A stretch of 64,000 nt of DNA from Allocatelliglobosispora scoriae (GTDB lineage Bacteria; Actinomycetota; Actinomycetes; Mycobacteriales; Micromonosporaceae), in assembly GCF_014204945.1 (NCBI RefSeq), contig NZ_JACHMN010000003.1, forward strand, positions 2,232,001 to 2,296,000. The letters run 5' to 3'. The position numbers were made by a program, and so were the translations under genes. Position 1 is the stretch's first letter; every line of letters begins with the position of its first letter. Positions 17,063 through 25,889 of this stretch are shown here, piece after piece. Below the pieces are notes generated by a model, which was not told the DNA's origin, ran no database searches, and was given only the letters and a program-made list of their open reading frames with translations.

Positions 17063-17109
17063 CGGTCGTCGCCGTCGCGGGTGGTCAGGACCCGCGACGG
17101 CGACGACCG
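17063..17109. terminator. 20-bp perfect hairpin between convergent genes
   Basis: Arms CGGTCGTCGCCGTCGCGGGT (17063-17082) and its exact complement (17090-17109) flank a seven-base loop. It ends one base before the stop of the leftward secreted-protein gene and faces the ferritin operon, so it probably acts as a bidirectional terminator. Confidence 0.65.
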
Positions 17110-17110
17110 G

Positions 17111-17953
17111 TCAGCTGGCGCAGATCGCGTAGACCCGGGTGAACCAGTCCCCGGCATAGCCGTCCACGTCCTCCGAGGTCACCGCCGTGGCGCTGGTCAG
17201 CGTCGACGACGGGGTGAGCCCGGTGTAGTGGGCCTGCCCGTCCGGCGAGCTCATCAGGCCGCCGAGCCCGAGCAGCTTCTTCGTGCCGGTGCAGGTGGCG
17301 GTGACGGTGTCGCCGGTCGAGTCGGTGACCGCCGTCGCCGACTTGAACTCCAGCCCGGCCGGTGTGTCGGCGCAGACGCCGTAGCTGTAGAAGCTCCAGT
17401 TGCCCGCGTAGCCGTCCTGGTCCTCATAGGCCGTGGCGGTCGTCGTGTACATCTCCGACGACGCGATCATGTCGTCGAGGAAGACCTCGCCACCGCCGTT
17501 GACGATGCGCGCACCGGTGCTGATCAGCTTCCGTTCGCCGGTCCCGCCGCAGATCGCCGTCGCCGACTTGCTCGCCGACGAGCTGGACGCCACCGAGAAG
17601 CCGATGTACTCGACCCCGGTCAATCCGGCCGAGCAGATCGCGTAGGCCTGCACCCGCCAGTTCGGCGTGAAGGTGCCGTGCTCGGCCGCGGTCACCGTGA
17701 ACTGGTCGGTGTTGCCGAGCGGCTGCAGCCGGGTGAGGTGCACCTGGGCGCCGCCGCCCGTGATCGAGCCGCCGCCGCCGATCACCCGGGTGTTGTTGGG
17801 GCAGGTGGCGGTGGAGGACTTCTCCGCCACCGAGTCGTTCGCGCTGGCGGTGCCGCTGACGTAGACCGGGTTCACCGCGGCCGAGGCGGGCGCCGGGATC
17901 AGTACGCCGAGCCCCGCCACCATCGTGACGGCGAGCGCGAGACGTCGTTTCAT
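17111..17953 (-). CDS. Secreted protein with three Cys/Gly repeats, function unknown
   Basis: 280 residues. GAGGAGAA precedes the ATG at 17953. Residues 1-26 form a signal peptide (MKRRLALAV, hydrophobic core, PASAA). The mature part has three related modules of about 85 residues. Each carries a cysteine before a glycine-rich turn (CPNNTRVIGGGG, CGGTGERKLISTG, CTGTKKLLGLGG) and ends with a second cysteine (AYAICS, SYGVCA, VYAICAS), so one disulfide per repeat is likely. No catalytic motif was recognised. It may be a surface-exposed beta-rich protein. It is divergent from the sigma-like gene at 18029. Confidence 0.8.
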   Translation of the reverse strand: MKRRLALAVTMVAGLGVLIPAPASAAVNPVYVSGTASANDSVAEKSSTATCPNNTRVIGGGGSITGGGAQVHLTRLQPLGNTDQFTVTAAEHGTFTPNWRVQAYAICSAGLTGVEYIGFSVASSSSASKSATAICGGTGERKLISTGARIVNGGGEVFLDDMIASSEMYTTTATAYEDQDGYAGNWSFYSYGVCADTPAGLEFKSATAVTDSTGDTVTATCTGTKKLLGLGGLMSSPDGQAHYTGLTPSSTLTSATAVTSEDVDGYAGDWFTRVYAICAS

Positions 17954-18028
17954 CGTGTTCTCCTCTCACAGGGGATCTGTGTCGGCTAGGAGCACCGGGC
18001 TTCGCCGGGGACAACACTTTTATTTACT

Positions 18029-19558
18029 GTGGCGAATGTGGATGACGCGGCGGTTGCGGTCGGCCTGGCGGCGGGGGACCCCGGGGCGCTCGACGAGGCC
18101 TATCGCCGGTACGCCTCCCGGCTCACCGCCTACGCCGTGACGATCGTGGGGGACCGGCAGAGCGCTGCGGACGTCGTACACGACACGTTCGTCCTCGCCA
18201 CCGAGCACGCCGCGGGGCTGCGCGACCCGGACCGGCTGCGGTCCTGGCTCTACGCCATCGCCCGCAGCGTGGGCCTGCGCGTGCTGCGCCAGCGGGCCCG
18301 GGTGCGCGTCGTCGACGCCGTCGCCGAGGCGGCCGCCGAACTGCCCGACCCGGCGGCGACGCTGCACGCCGCGACCACGGTCGAGCTGGTCTGGGCGGTC
18401 TACGGCGGGCTCGCGGCCGCCGACCAGGAGATGATCGAGCTCTCGGTGCGGCACGCGCTCGGCTCGGCCGAGATCGCGGCGGCCCTGGGGATCTCGGTGA
18501 AGCACGCCAACGCGCGGCTCTCCCGGGCTCGGGCGAGCTTCCGCGACGCGCTCGGTGCGCTGCTGGTGGCCCGGGCTCCCGGCGGCTGCGGGGAGCTCGC
18601 GGCGCTGCTCGGCGGGTGGGACGGCGCGCTCACCCCGCTGCTGCGCAAGCGGCTGCACCGGCACATCGAGGGCTGCGCCGTCTGCGCCGCCGAACGAGCG
18701 GACCGGATGGACCCGAGCGACCTGCTCCCGGCATACGCCGCGCTGCCCTTCGCCGCGCTGATCACGGGTGCGACCGGGCATCCGGCCACGGGAGTGACCG
18801 ATCCTCCCACCGCGGCGGTGGCCGAGTCGCCGGGCGGGGTCGGGGCCCTGCACGGCCGGCGTCGCGGGCGGGAGGCGGGGCGCGTCGGCGGTCCGAGACC
18901 GAGCCGCCCGGCGGTGCCCGGCGACCACCGGACGGTGGAGATCCGCTGGGATCCGGCGACCGGATTTCCGCACCTCGCCGCGGCGTCTCGGCGGCGCCGG
19001 GTCTGGGCCGTCGCGGTCGCGGTGCTGCTGATCGCGGCGTGTTCCGGACTGGCTCCGGCGGTCTTCGGCGACCCCGCGTCACCGGTCACCGCGCCGCAGC
19101 CGACCGGCGGCACGCTGCCGATGGGCGAGGGCTCGTCGGAGCCGGGCCTGGCGGCACCGTCGTCCGCGCCGTCCGGACCGGCCCCGTCGCCGTCGGCGCG
19201 CCGGGTGACGCCGTCGCCGAGGCGGCCGTCCCCGTCCGGTGCACCGCGGTCGGCCTCGCCGCCGCCGGTGGGCACCGATGTCACCGCCGACCTCTCCTGC
19301 ACCGCGGCGAACACGTTTCGGCTGGTGGCGCGGCTGCACGTCGACACCGCGCTCGCCTCGGCGACCCTGCGGTGGCGGTCGGTGCAGGCGATCACCCGAC
19401 GCGCGACGATGACCGTCTCCGCGTCGGGTGATCAGGCGGTCGGCACCGGCACCGGTCCGGGCTCGACCCTGCGGATCACGTGGTGGATCACGGCGGTCGC
19501 GACCGACGGCCGGACGGTTCGCACCGCCGAGACCGTGGTCGACAACCCGTGCGCCTGA
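18029..19558 (+). CDS. ECF sigma-like factor with zinc-finger, membrane segment and extracytoplasmic tail
   Basis: 509 residues, much longer than a standard ECF sigma factor (about 180). Residues about 10-85 look like sigma region 2 and about 110-165 like region 4 (SAEIAAALGISVKHANARLS helix-turn-helix). HRHIEGCAVC near 212-220 is an HxxxCxxC anti-sigma zinc-finger motif. After a basic/Pro-rich stretch comes one membrane segment (WAVAVAVLLIAACSGLAPAV, about 325-345), then a Ser/Pro-rich linker and a C-terminal domain of about 100 residues with two cysteines, predicted outside. Sigma factor and membrane sensor would thus be one polypeptide. Start is GTG 18029, with GTG 18038 as alternative. 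How sigma activity is released is unknown. Confidence 0.82.
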   Translation: MANVDDAAVAVGLAAGDPGALDEAYRRYASRLTAYAVTIVGDRQSAADVVHDTFVLATEHAAGLRDPDRLRSWLYAIARSVGLRVLRQRARVRVVDAVAEAAAELPDPAATLHAATTVELVWAVYGGLAAADQEMIELSVRHALGSAEIAAALGISVKHANARLSRARASFRDALGALLVARAPGGCGELAALLGGWDGALTPLLRKRLHRHIEGCAVCAAERADRMDPSDLLPAYAALPFAALITGATGHPATGVTDPPTAAVAESPGGVGALHGRRRGREAGRVGGPRPSRPAVPGDHRTVEIRWDPATGFPHLAAASRRRRVWAVAVAVLLIAACSGLAPAVFGDPASPVTAPQPTGGTLPMGEGSSEPGLAAPSSAPSGPAPSPSARRVTPSPRRPSPSGAPRSASPPPVGTDVTADLSCTAANTFRLVARLHVDTALASATLRWRSVQAITRRATMTVSASGDQAVGTGTGPGSTLRITWWITAVATDGRTVRTAETVVDNPCA

Positions 19559-19562
19559 GGGA

Positions 19563-19907
19563 TTACTGCCAGGGTCCGCTGCGGCAGATGAAGGAGCTCT
19601 GGTCGCTGTAGACGGTCGTGCCGCCGCTGACATAGCTGTAGCTCGCCCGGACCTGCTTGCCGATGCTGGAGTAGGGGCAGGAGGCGAACAGGGTGGAGCC
19701 GGCGGTGGTGAAGGTGCCGACGCTGCCACCCCACCAGGTGATCGACCAGGTGGTCGTCCCGGTGCTGTCGGCGTCGCAGAGGAACTGCGAGGCACCGGAC
19801 TCGCAGTAGGGCGCGGGCGCGTTCGCCATGGCCGGACTGGCCGCGACGGTGGTCAGCCCGAGAGTGATCACGGCGGCGGCGATCACGGCCTTGAGGGCAG
19901 TACGCAT
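19563..19907 (-). CDS. Small secreted protein, function unknown
   Basis: 114 residues. AGGAGGATCCC precedes the ATG at 19907. Residues 1-28 are a signal peptide (MRTALKAVIAAAVITLG, cleavage after AMA). The mature part of about 86 residues has four cysteines and many Ser/Thr/Trp/Tyr, a pattern fit for a small disulfide-bonded beta protein. It converges with the sigma-like gene, which stops four bases away. No family was recognised. Confidence 0.75.
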   Translation of the reverse strand: MRTALKAVIAAAVITLGLTTVAASPAMANAPAPYCESGASQFLCDADSTGTTTWSITWWGGSVGTFTTAGSTLFASCPYSSIGKQVRASYSYVSGGTTVYSDQSSFICRSGPWQ

Positions 19908-19952
19908 GGGATCCTCCTGTTGCGTAGTGCGTCGATGACGTTCGGTGATCGC

Positions 19953-19980
19953 AGCCTAACCAGGAAATAGGTATTTACAA
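19953..19980 (-). promoter_or_regulatory. Possible promoter of the small secreted protein gene
   Basis: Minus strand TTGTAA (19980-19975), 16 bases, TAGGCT (19958-19953), about 45 bases before the ATG at 19907. The match to the housekeeping consensus is partial. Confidence 0.35.
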
Positions 19981-20102
19981 ATGCCATGATGTGCCGGACC
20001 GTCCTAACGAGCCGGACCCGGGCGACGGCTCACCCTCCACAGAGGAGTATCGGCTGCGTCACGTTCGCTGCGCCCGTCACCGATCGGCGGTATGGTCGTT
20101 CG

Positions 20103-20432
20103 GTGACCATCGCCGCCCCGACGAACCGCTTGCGGTGGCTGGCTCGCCTGCCCACCCGCATGCTCGCCGGCTGGCTGCTGGTCGCGGTCCTGATGGGCGG
20201 CGGCGAGACCGCCGCGACTGAGACTCCGCTGCAGGTCACCGCCTCGGCGACGACGATCGCCACCACCACGGCGCGGCCACCGCTGGCCGAGACCGTGCGC
20301 GTGCTCAACACCGAGCTCGCACAGGCCGGCCCGGTCACCGAGGCCGCCGTCGTGGTCTGGCGCCCGGCCGATCGGCCGCGAAGCGCGACCCTCCCCGGCG
20401 GTCTGGTCCAGCGGGGCCCGCCGCGCGGCTGA
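20103..20432 (+). CDS. Small predicted membrane-anchored protein, unknown
   Basis: 109 residues if the GTG at 20103 is used. The frame is open further upstream to 19986, but that part looks non-coding. A single hydrophobic segment (MLAGWLLVAVLMGGG) lies near residue 25, followed by a Thr/Ala-rich stretch and a short tail without recognisable domain. It precedes a membrane coiled-coil gene on the same strand by about 110 bases. It could be a chance open frame; codon third positions support coding only moderately. Confidence 0.4.
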   Translation: MTIAAPTNRLRWLARLPTRMLAGWLLVAVLMGGGETAATETPLQVTASATTIATTTARPPLAETVRVLNTELAQAGPVTEAAVVVWRPADRPRSATLPGGLVQRGPPRG

Positions 20433-20544
20433 CGCGTCGGCTCAATCGCTCCCCGAGCGCGATGCGCGGCCACCCTTCCCCTGCCGCGCACCGGCCGGCG
20501 CAGACGGATTCCCCTCGTTGCGTCGATCGCGAAGGTCACCTCCC

Positions 20545-21402
20545 ATGCGTTTCTTCACCGATTTCATGATCACCGGCGTTCTGCAGGTCACCGCGATCTG
20601 GTCCGCCCTCATCGCCGTCGCGGCGATCGCGTGCCTGCTCATCCTGCGGCCCGTGCACACCCACACCGCGAGCCTCGACGAGGCCCGGGCCCAGGCGCGC
20701 GCTCGGCTGCGCCTGCGCCGACAGGTCAAGGACCTCAGCCGGTACGCCGAGGAGGTGCACGTCGCCGCCGACCGCGCCACCGTCATGGCCGACCGGTTCC
20801 GCAGCCGCTGGCTCGCCGCCCACGACATGGTCGAGCGGGCCTTCGACCGGGCCGAGCACGCCAACGCCGCCGAGCGCAGGCTCGCCGTCGCGGCGCTGCT
20901 GCCCCTGCCCGAGCCGACCGAGGACCCCGCCGAGCTCGCCGACCGGGCCCGCTTCCTGCGCCGTGCGGTGATGGCCTCCTGCGCCCGCAACGAGCTGCCG
21001 CTGTTCGAGCTGAGCGAGGCGCTGGCGCACCGCAACGGCTGGGACCCCGCCCGGCACCCGGTGGAGCAGGAGCTCGCCGTGCAGCGAGCGGTGCTGGCGG
21101 CGATGGAGTCCGAGCACGCCGCCGCCCTGGCCCGGGAGCGGGAGCTGTGGGAGCAGGCGCAGGCGGCGCTCGCCCAGGCCCGGTCCCTGCGCGGCGAGGC
21201 GGCTGCGGCGGCGCTGCGCTGCGGCCGCCAGCGGGACCGGCTCGCCGAGTCGACCCGGCCGCGCCGCATCGCCCGGAAGGCTGCGATCCGGGCGGCGGCT
21301 CCCGTCGCGGCACGCCCGGCCGAGCAGCGTCCGGCCGAGTGGCGGGCCCGCTGGAACGGGCCCACCACCGTCATGCGCGTGATCTCCAGCCGCACTGCCT
21401 GA
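20545..21402 (+). CDS. Membrane-anchored coiled-coil protein, unknown
   Basis: 285 residues. The ATG at 20545 follows GAAGG; an upstream TTG at 20518 has no ribosome site. One membrane helix lies at about residues 10-32 (VTAIWSALIAVAAIACLLI), with a long Ala/Arg/Glu-rich helical region after it (about 45-245) typical of coiled coils, ending in a basic tail. No enzymatic motif is seen. It may be a structural or scaffold protein of the inner membrane. A strong hairpin follows the stop. Confidence 0.7.
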   Translation: MRFFTDFMITGVLQVTAIWSALIAVAAIACLLILRPVHTHTASLDEARAQARARLRLRRQVKDLSRYAEEVHVAADRATVMADRFRSRWLAAHDMVERAFDRAEHANAAERRLAVAALLPLPEPTEDPAELADRARFLRRAVMASCARNELPLFELSEALAHRNGWDPARHPVEQELAVQRAVLAAMESEHAAALARERELWEQAQAALAQARSLRGEAAAAALRCGRQRDRLAESTRPRRIARKAAIRAAAPVAARPAEQRPAEWRARWNGPTTVMRVISSRTA

Positions 21403-21411
21403 GGGTGCCGT

Positions 21412-21455
21412 CGGCGGAGCGCGGCCCCCTCGCGCGAGGAGGCCGCGCTCCGCCG
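21412..21455. terminator. Hairpin terminator between convergent genes
   Basis: Perfect 15-bp arms CGGCGGAGCGCGGCC and GGCCGCGCTCCGCCG with a 14-base loop that is itself palindromic (CCTCGCGCGAGG). It lies between the stops at 21402 (+) and 21469 (-). Confidence 0.7.
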
Positions 21456-21468
21456 CACACCGTGTCGG

Positions 21469-22674
21469 TCAGCCGGCCAGGCGCCGCACCGCCGCCAGCA
21501 GCACCGCCACGTCCTCGGCGCTGTTGTAGTGGTAGATGCTCGTGCGCACCGCTCCACCGCTGTCGCGCAGGCCCATCGCGGTGAAGTACTCGTAGGCGTA
21601 GTAGTCGCCGGAGAAGGCGCAGATGCCCTCGGCGCCCAGCGCCGCCGACGTCTCCGCCGGGTGCTGCCCCTCGATCCGGAAGGCGACGGTCGGGCAGCGG
21701 TCCTCGGGCGCCGGGCACAGCCACACGCCGTCGATCGCCGACAATCCCTGGACCAGCTCGGCGAAGAGCCCCTGCTCGTAAGCCTCGGCGGCGGTCATCG
21801 ACGCGGTGAGGCGGGCGCGGCGGTCACCGGTGGCGGTGCCGTCCAGCCCGGCGAGGTGCTCCACGGCGGCGGTGACGGCGGCGAGGGAGGCGAAGCTCGG
21901 CGTACCGAACTCGAAGCGCTCGGGAACGTCGTCGCTGGAGGGGCGCAGCTTCTGCGGCTGCAGGCCGGACCAGCGGGCCGGGCTCGCGACACAGGCGGCG
22001 AGGTGCGGCCCGGACCACTTGTAGGCGCTGGTCACGTAGAAGTCGGCGCCGAGGGACCCGACATCGACCGGCTGGTGCGGTGTCGAGTGCACGCCGTCGA
22101 CGTAGCAGGCCGCGCCGACCGCGTGGGCCAGTGCCGCGATCGCGGCCACGTCGGGGCGGGTGCCGATGGCGTTGCTCGCGGCGGTCACCGCGACGACCCG
22201 GGTGCGCTCGGTGATCAGGTCGGCATACTGCGCGACCGGCAGCTCGCCCGTCTTCGGGTCGAACTCGGCCCACCGGACGACCGCACCGGCGTCGGCCGCG
22301 ACCTGCACCCACGGGCGGATGTTGGCGTCGTGGTCCAGCCGGGAGACGACGACCTCGTCGCCCGGCTGCCAGGACCGCGCGAGCGTGCGCGCGACGAGGT
22401 AGGTCAGCGACGTGGCGCTGTTGCCGAAGACGACGCCGCCGGGTTCGCCGCCGACCAGGTCGGCCACGGCCGCGCGGGCGGCATCGACGATCTCGACGGC
22501 CCGGCGGCCGGGCGCGAAGGCGGTGCTGCGGTTGGCGACCGCGCCGGTGAGCACGGTGTGGGCGGCGTCCGCCACCGGACGGGCGACGAGCGACCCGGCG
22601 GCGGCATCGAAGTGGCGGAATCCCTCGGCGAGCGCCGGATAGGCGGCGCGGACGGTCTCGATCTCAAAGGCCAT
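21469..22674 (-). CDS. PLP-dependent cysteine desulfurase-like protein (class V aminotransferase)
   Basis: 401 residues, full length for fold-type I class V aminotransferases. FGNSATSLTYLVAR and the conserved lysine motif TSAYKWSGPHLA (PLP Schiff base) are present, as are VDGVHSTPHQPVD (aspartate to the pyridine nitrogen) and AASNAIGTR. It matches the cysteine-desulfurase-like subgroup that is separate from IscS/SufS. The C-terminal active-site loop with a catalytic cysteine is not obvious, so desulfurase activity is uncertain; another PLP lyase role is possible. Monocistronic and convergent with the coiled-coil gene. Confidence 0.85.
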   Translation of the reverse strand: MAFEIETVRAAYPALAEGFRHFDAAAGSLVARPVADAAHTVLTGAVANRSTAFAPGRRAVEIVDAARAAVADLVGGEPGGVVFGNSATSLTYLVARTLARSWQPGDEVVVSRLDHDANIRPWVQVAADAGAVVRWAEFDPKTGELPVAQYADLITERTRVVAVTAASNAIGTRPDVAAIAALAHAVGAACYVDGVHSTPHQPVDVGSLGADFYVTSAYKWSGPHLAACVASPARWSGLQPQKLRPSSDDVPERFEFGTPSFASLAAVTAAVEHLAGLDGTATGDRRARLTASMTAAEAYEQGLFAELVQGLSAIDGVWLCPAPEDRCPTVAFRIEGQHPAETSAALGAEGICAFSGDYYAYEYFTAMGLRDSGGAVRTSIYHYNSAEDVAVLLAAVRRLAG

Positions 22675-22868
22675 GGTCCACCGTAACGCCGTGTCGGCTG
22701 TCGATCTCCACCTGGCCGATCCGGCAGGTGAATGGCCTGGTTATCCCCGCCAACGCCGCCGATCGGTTGAAACTTCATCGACCGGATGGGGCTGTCCTAG
22801 TCGTGAGTTATCCTCGCAACGTCCGCTAAATGATCTAGCTACGGGGCGTACCTGAGGGGGAACTCAAC

Positions 22869-23708
22869 GTGTCCGAGGTGCAACACTTCGCCTACGGGCC
22901 CATCACGCCGATCCTCGCCTACGCGGTCTCGGTGCTGGGCTCCCTGCTCGGCCTCACCTGCACCAAGCGGGTACGCGAGGCGACCACGACCGGGAGCAAG
23001 ATCTGGTGGCTGCTGCTCGCCGCCTGGGCTCTCGGCGGTACCGGCATCTGGACCATGCACTTCCTGGCGATGCTCGGCTTCGACGTGGTCGGCTCCCCGA
23101 TCCGCTTCGACATCGGCACCACCGCCCTCAGTGCCGTCGCCGCCGTCGTGGTGGTGGGAGCCGGACTGCTCTTCGTCGGCCTCGGCCGGCCCACCGCAGT
23201 CAAGATCATCGTGGGTGGCTTCTTCACCGGGCTCGGCGTCGCCGGCATGCACTACATCGGTACCGCGGCGCTGCGGGTCGACGGGGACATCCAGCACGAC
23301 CGGAGCCTGGTCATCGCCTCCATCGTGATCGCCGTCGTCGCCGCGACCGTGGCGCTGTGGTTCACCGTCATCGTCAGCAAGCCCGCCTACCTCTTCGCGT
23401 CGGCGCTGCTGATGGGCCTCGCCGTCTGCGGCATGCACTACACGGGCATGGCGGCGATGTCGGTCAGGGCACACGAACCGACCTTCGGTATGCACGGCGC
23501 GACGGCGAGCACGATGCTGCTGCCGATCATCGTCCTGGTCATCCTCGTGGTGATCGCGCTCTTCTACGCCCTGCTCTCGGGGCCGAGCGGAGAGGACGTG
23601 TCGGCCCGCGCCTACCTGGCGCAGACGCAGCAGGACCGCCTCGACGAGGAGCGCCGCGCGGCCGAACCGATCGCGGGTCGCCCCTACCGCCAGCGTACGC
23701 AGCGCTGA
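22869..23708 (+). CDS. MHYT-domain membrane sensor
   Basis: 279 residues with seven predicted membrane helices. The GTG start follows GAGGGG. The three family motifs are WTMHFLAML, GMHYIGTAA and GMHYTGMAA, spaced as in MHYT domains. Their Met and His residues are proposed in the family to bind copper and sense oxygen, CO or NO. Unlike many MHYT proteins it has no GGDEF/EAL or kinase output domain, only a charged C-terminal tail of about 45 residues. It stands alone, with an inverted repeat right after the stop. Confidence 0.9.
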   Translation: MSEVQHFAYGPITPILAYAVSVLGSLLGLTCTKRVREATTTGSKIWWLLLAAWALGGTGIWTMHFLAMLGFDVVGSPIRFDIGTTALSAVAAVVVVGAGLLFVGLGRPTAVKIIVGGFFTGLGVAGMHYIGTAALRVDGDIQHDRSLVIASIVIAVVAATVALWFTVIVSKPAYLFASALLMGLAVCGMHYTGMAAMSVRAHEPTFGMHGATASTMLLPIIVLVILVVIALFYALLSGPSGEDVSARAYLAQTQQDRLDEERRAAEPIAGRPYRQRTQR

Positions 23709-23800
23709 CCCTGAATTTTAATGCTGGACACGCCGCGAAAACTGCAACAAACGTCAGGATCGACTCCGACGCGCCGGCGAGTCAGCATTAAAATTCAGGG
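23709..23800. repeat. 18-bp perfect inverted repeat with AT-rich arms
   Basis: CCCTGAATTTTAATGCTG (23709-23726) and its exact complement (23783-23800) flank 56 bases. It starts directly after the MHYT stop codon and lies before the convergent exonuclease gene. The arms are much richer in A/T than their surroundings. It may be a terminator or a small inserted element. Confidence 0.7.
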
Positions 23801-23839
23801 AACACGCCGCGCGCCTGCCCGCATGCGGTCGCGATCGGG

Positions 23840-24781
23840 TTACTCCGGCAGGGCTGCCCGTGCGGCCAGCGCGTCCACCAGGCGTTTCGCCGCCCCGGCG
23901 AGGTTCCACTGCTCGGCCAGGGCGATCAGCGCGTCCGGGTCCGCCGGAGCCGCCGGGAGCGCGTCGTCCACCTCGGGCAGCGGCACGTCGGTGGCGACCT
24001 TGCAGACCGTCGGCGCCACCGCGAGGTAAGCCGAGGCGTCGCGCAGCTTGGTCCGCAGCCCGGGCTTGATCTCGGCCTTCGGGTCGTCGAGCGCCGCCAT
24101 CAGCGTGTCGAGGTCGCCGAAGCGGGAGATCAGCCCGGCGGCGGTCTTCTCGCCGACCCCGGGCACCCCCGGCAGGCCGTCGCTGGCGTCGCCGCGCAGG
24201 GCGGCGAAGTCGGCGTACCCGCTCGCCGGGACGCCGTACTTCGCCTGGACCGCCGCGTCGTCGCAGACCTCCAGCTTCGCCACGCCGCGTCCACAGTAGA
24301 GGAACAGTGACCTCCGGTCGTCGTCCACGAGCTGGAACAGGTCGCGGTCGCCGCTGATCACCTCCACGGGGGCAGCGCGGGTGGACCGGGCCGCGAGCGT
24401 GCCGAGCACGTCGTCGGCCTCATATCCGGGTACGCCATAGGCCGGGATCCCGAACGCGCGCAGGAAGTCGAGCAGGATCTCGACCTGCGGGGACAGGAGG
24501 TCGGGGATCTCCTCGACCCCGGCGACCGGATCGGCGACCCGGTGCGCCTTGTAGGACGGGATCAGGTCGACCCGCCACTGCGGCCGCCAGTCGGCGTCGA
24601 GCGCGCAGATCAGCCGGGTCGGCCGACGGGTCTTCACCAGCGTCGAGATCATGTCGAGGAAGCCACGCACGGCGTTGACCGGCGAACCGTCGGGCGCCTT
24701 CGCCGCCGACTCGGGTACGCCGAAGAAGGCCCGGAAATAGAGGCTCGGTGCGTCGACCGCCAGCAGAGTCACACCGACCAC
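23840..24781 (-). CDS. 5'-3' exonuclease / flap endonuclease family
   Basis: 313 residues, the size of stand-alone homologues of the DNA polymerase I N-terminal nuclease. Metal-binding acidic motifs are present: LLAVDAPSLYFRAFF, ALDADWRPQWR, GYEADDVLGTLA and SGDRDLFQLV. The helix-3-turn-helix DNA-binding motif is GDASDGLPGVPGVGEKTAAG. It probably removes RNA primers or flaps as a backup to Pol I. The first Met could be the GTG a few codons in. The membrane protein gene upstream ends five bases away on the same strand. Confidence 0.92.
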   Translation of the reverse strand: MVGVTLLAVDAPSLYFRAFFGVPESAAKAPDGSPVNAVRGFLDMISTLVKTRRPTRLICALDADWRPQWRVDLIPSYKAHRVADPVAGVEEIPDLLSPQVEILLDFLRAFGIPAYGVPGYEADDVLGTLAARSTRAAPVEVISGDRDLFQLVDDDRRSLFLYCGRGVAKLEVCDDAAVQAKYGVPASGYADFAALRGDASDGLPGVPGVGEKTAAGLISRFGDLDTLMAALDDPKAEIKPGLRTKLRDASAYLAVAPTVCKVATDVPLPEVDDALPAAPADPDALIALAEQWNLAGAAKRLVDALAARAALPE

Positions 24782-24785
24782 CCTA

Positions 24786-25412
24786 TTACGCCGGAGTGCT
24801 CGATCCCGCCTGCAGGTGCTCGCGGGCCCGATCGGCGAGGCCCCGATGGTCGTCGGCGAAGAAGCGCAGCTCGGTGACGGGCTCGCTGGTGCCGCTGGGC
24901 AGCCGCAACGCCATCGGCTCGCGCAGCACCACGTCGAGGTTGGTCTGGCTGGACATCGCGACGCTCAGGATCGAGGCGTCGGCGGCGTCGAACTGGAGGG
25001 TCTTGCCGGTGGGCAGCGACCGCATCCGGGTCCGGATCTCCGCGATCGCGTCCCAGGGCAGGTGGATCTCGATCGACGAGCCGTTGGCGATCCGCAGCCC
25101 GCTCGCGCCGACGACGTGCGGGTGGACCCGCAGGCTCGCCAGCAGCCCGATCATCCACAGCAGGCCCTGCACGCCGAGGACGAAGAGGATGATCCGCGCG
25201 CCCGACCAGGGCAGGATCAGGTGCATCACCGGGATCTCGATCGCGCTCACCACCAGGAACCCGATGAGGACGGGCGTGACGACGCCGGCGTAGCTGAAGG
25301 CGGTGGCGCCGGGCTCCAGGCGCAGCGGCCGGCGGAAGACCCAGCGGTAGAGGCTGCGCCACAGCCGCAGCTCGAACAGGGCGACCCGCTTGGCGAGGGC
25401 CAGGACGTTCAT
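24786..25412 (-). CDS. Membrane protein with C-terminal PH-like region
   Basis: 208 residues. The ATG at 25412 overlaps the MarR stop (ATGA), so it is translationally coupled to the regulator. Two hydrophobic helices (about 40-62 and 70-92) are followed by about 110 soluble residues rich in beta strands (GLRIANGSSIEIHLPWDAIAEI), resembling bacterial PH-like domains. It ends close to the exonuclease gene. The function is unknown; coupling to MarR suggests the regulator controls it. Confidence 0.75.
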   Translation of the reverse strand: MNVLALAKRVALFELRLWRSLYRWVFRRPLRLEPGATAFSYAGVVTPVLIGFLVVSAIEIPVMHLILPWSGARIILFVLGVQGLLWMIGLLASLRVHPHVVGASGLRIANGSSIEIHLPWDAIAEIRTRMRSLPTGKTLQFDAADASILSVAMSSQTNLDVVLREPMALRLPSGTSEPVTELRFFADDHRGLADRAREHLQAGSSTPA

Positions 25413-25873
25413 GTCTTCTCCTCCTCCGTGCTGGACAGGTGCACGCCGACCTCGCGGAGCCGGGCCAGGACCTCGTCGAGGCCCGCAACGAAGCAGTCGA
25501 ATCGATGCTCGGACATCTGGCCGAAGAGCAGCGTGGCGAACCCCTGCTGGTCCCGGGCGAGCGTGGCGGCCGTGGCCGCCCCGTGCTCGGTGAAGGAGAC
25601 GAGGGTCGCCCGGCGGTCGGTGGGGTGCGGCTCGCGGGTGACGAACCCGGTCGCGACGAGCCCGTCGACCAGCCCGGTGATGTTGCGGGCGCTGACGCGC
25701 AGGGCGTCGGCGAGGTCTCGCTGGGTCAGCGGCCCGCGGTGCTGCAGCTCCCACAGCACGTGCGCCCGGGACATGGTGAGGCCGTCGCGGGCCAGGCTCC
25801 TGGTCATGTCCTCGTTGAGCACCACGACCAGCTCCAGGATCCGGTCGAGCGCGACACCGTGACGTTCATTCAT
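25409..25873 (-). CDS. MarR-family transcriptional regulator
   Basis: 154 residues, typical MarR length. The winged helix spans about 35-100, with LTQRDLADALRVSARNITGLVD as helix-turn-helix and DRRATLVSFTEHG as wing. The first ATG after the operator region was chosen. Palindromes just upstream (25890-25922) fit autoregulation. It is the first gene of a two-gene unit with the PH-like membrane protein. The ligand is unknown. Confidence 0.92.
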   Translation of the reverse strand: MNERHGVALDRILELVVVLNEDMTRSLARDGLTMSRAHVLWELQHRGPLTQRDLADALRVSARNITGLVDGLVATGFVTREPHPTDRRATLVSFTEHGAATAATLARDQQGFATLLFGQMSEHRFDCFVAGLDEVLARLREVGVHLSSTEEEKT

Positions 25874-25889
25874 TGGTTACTGCCTTCAT

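Noticed and set aside
19986..20102. N-terminal extension of the small membrane protein at 20103
   Set aside because: No ribosome site and non-coding-looking composition; GTG 20103 fits better.
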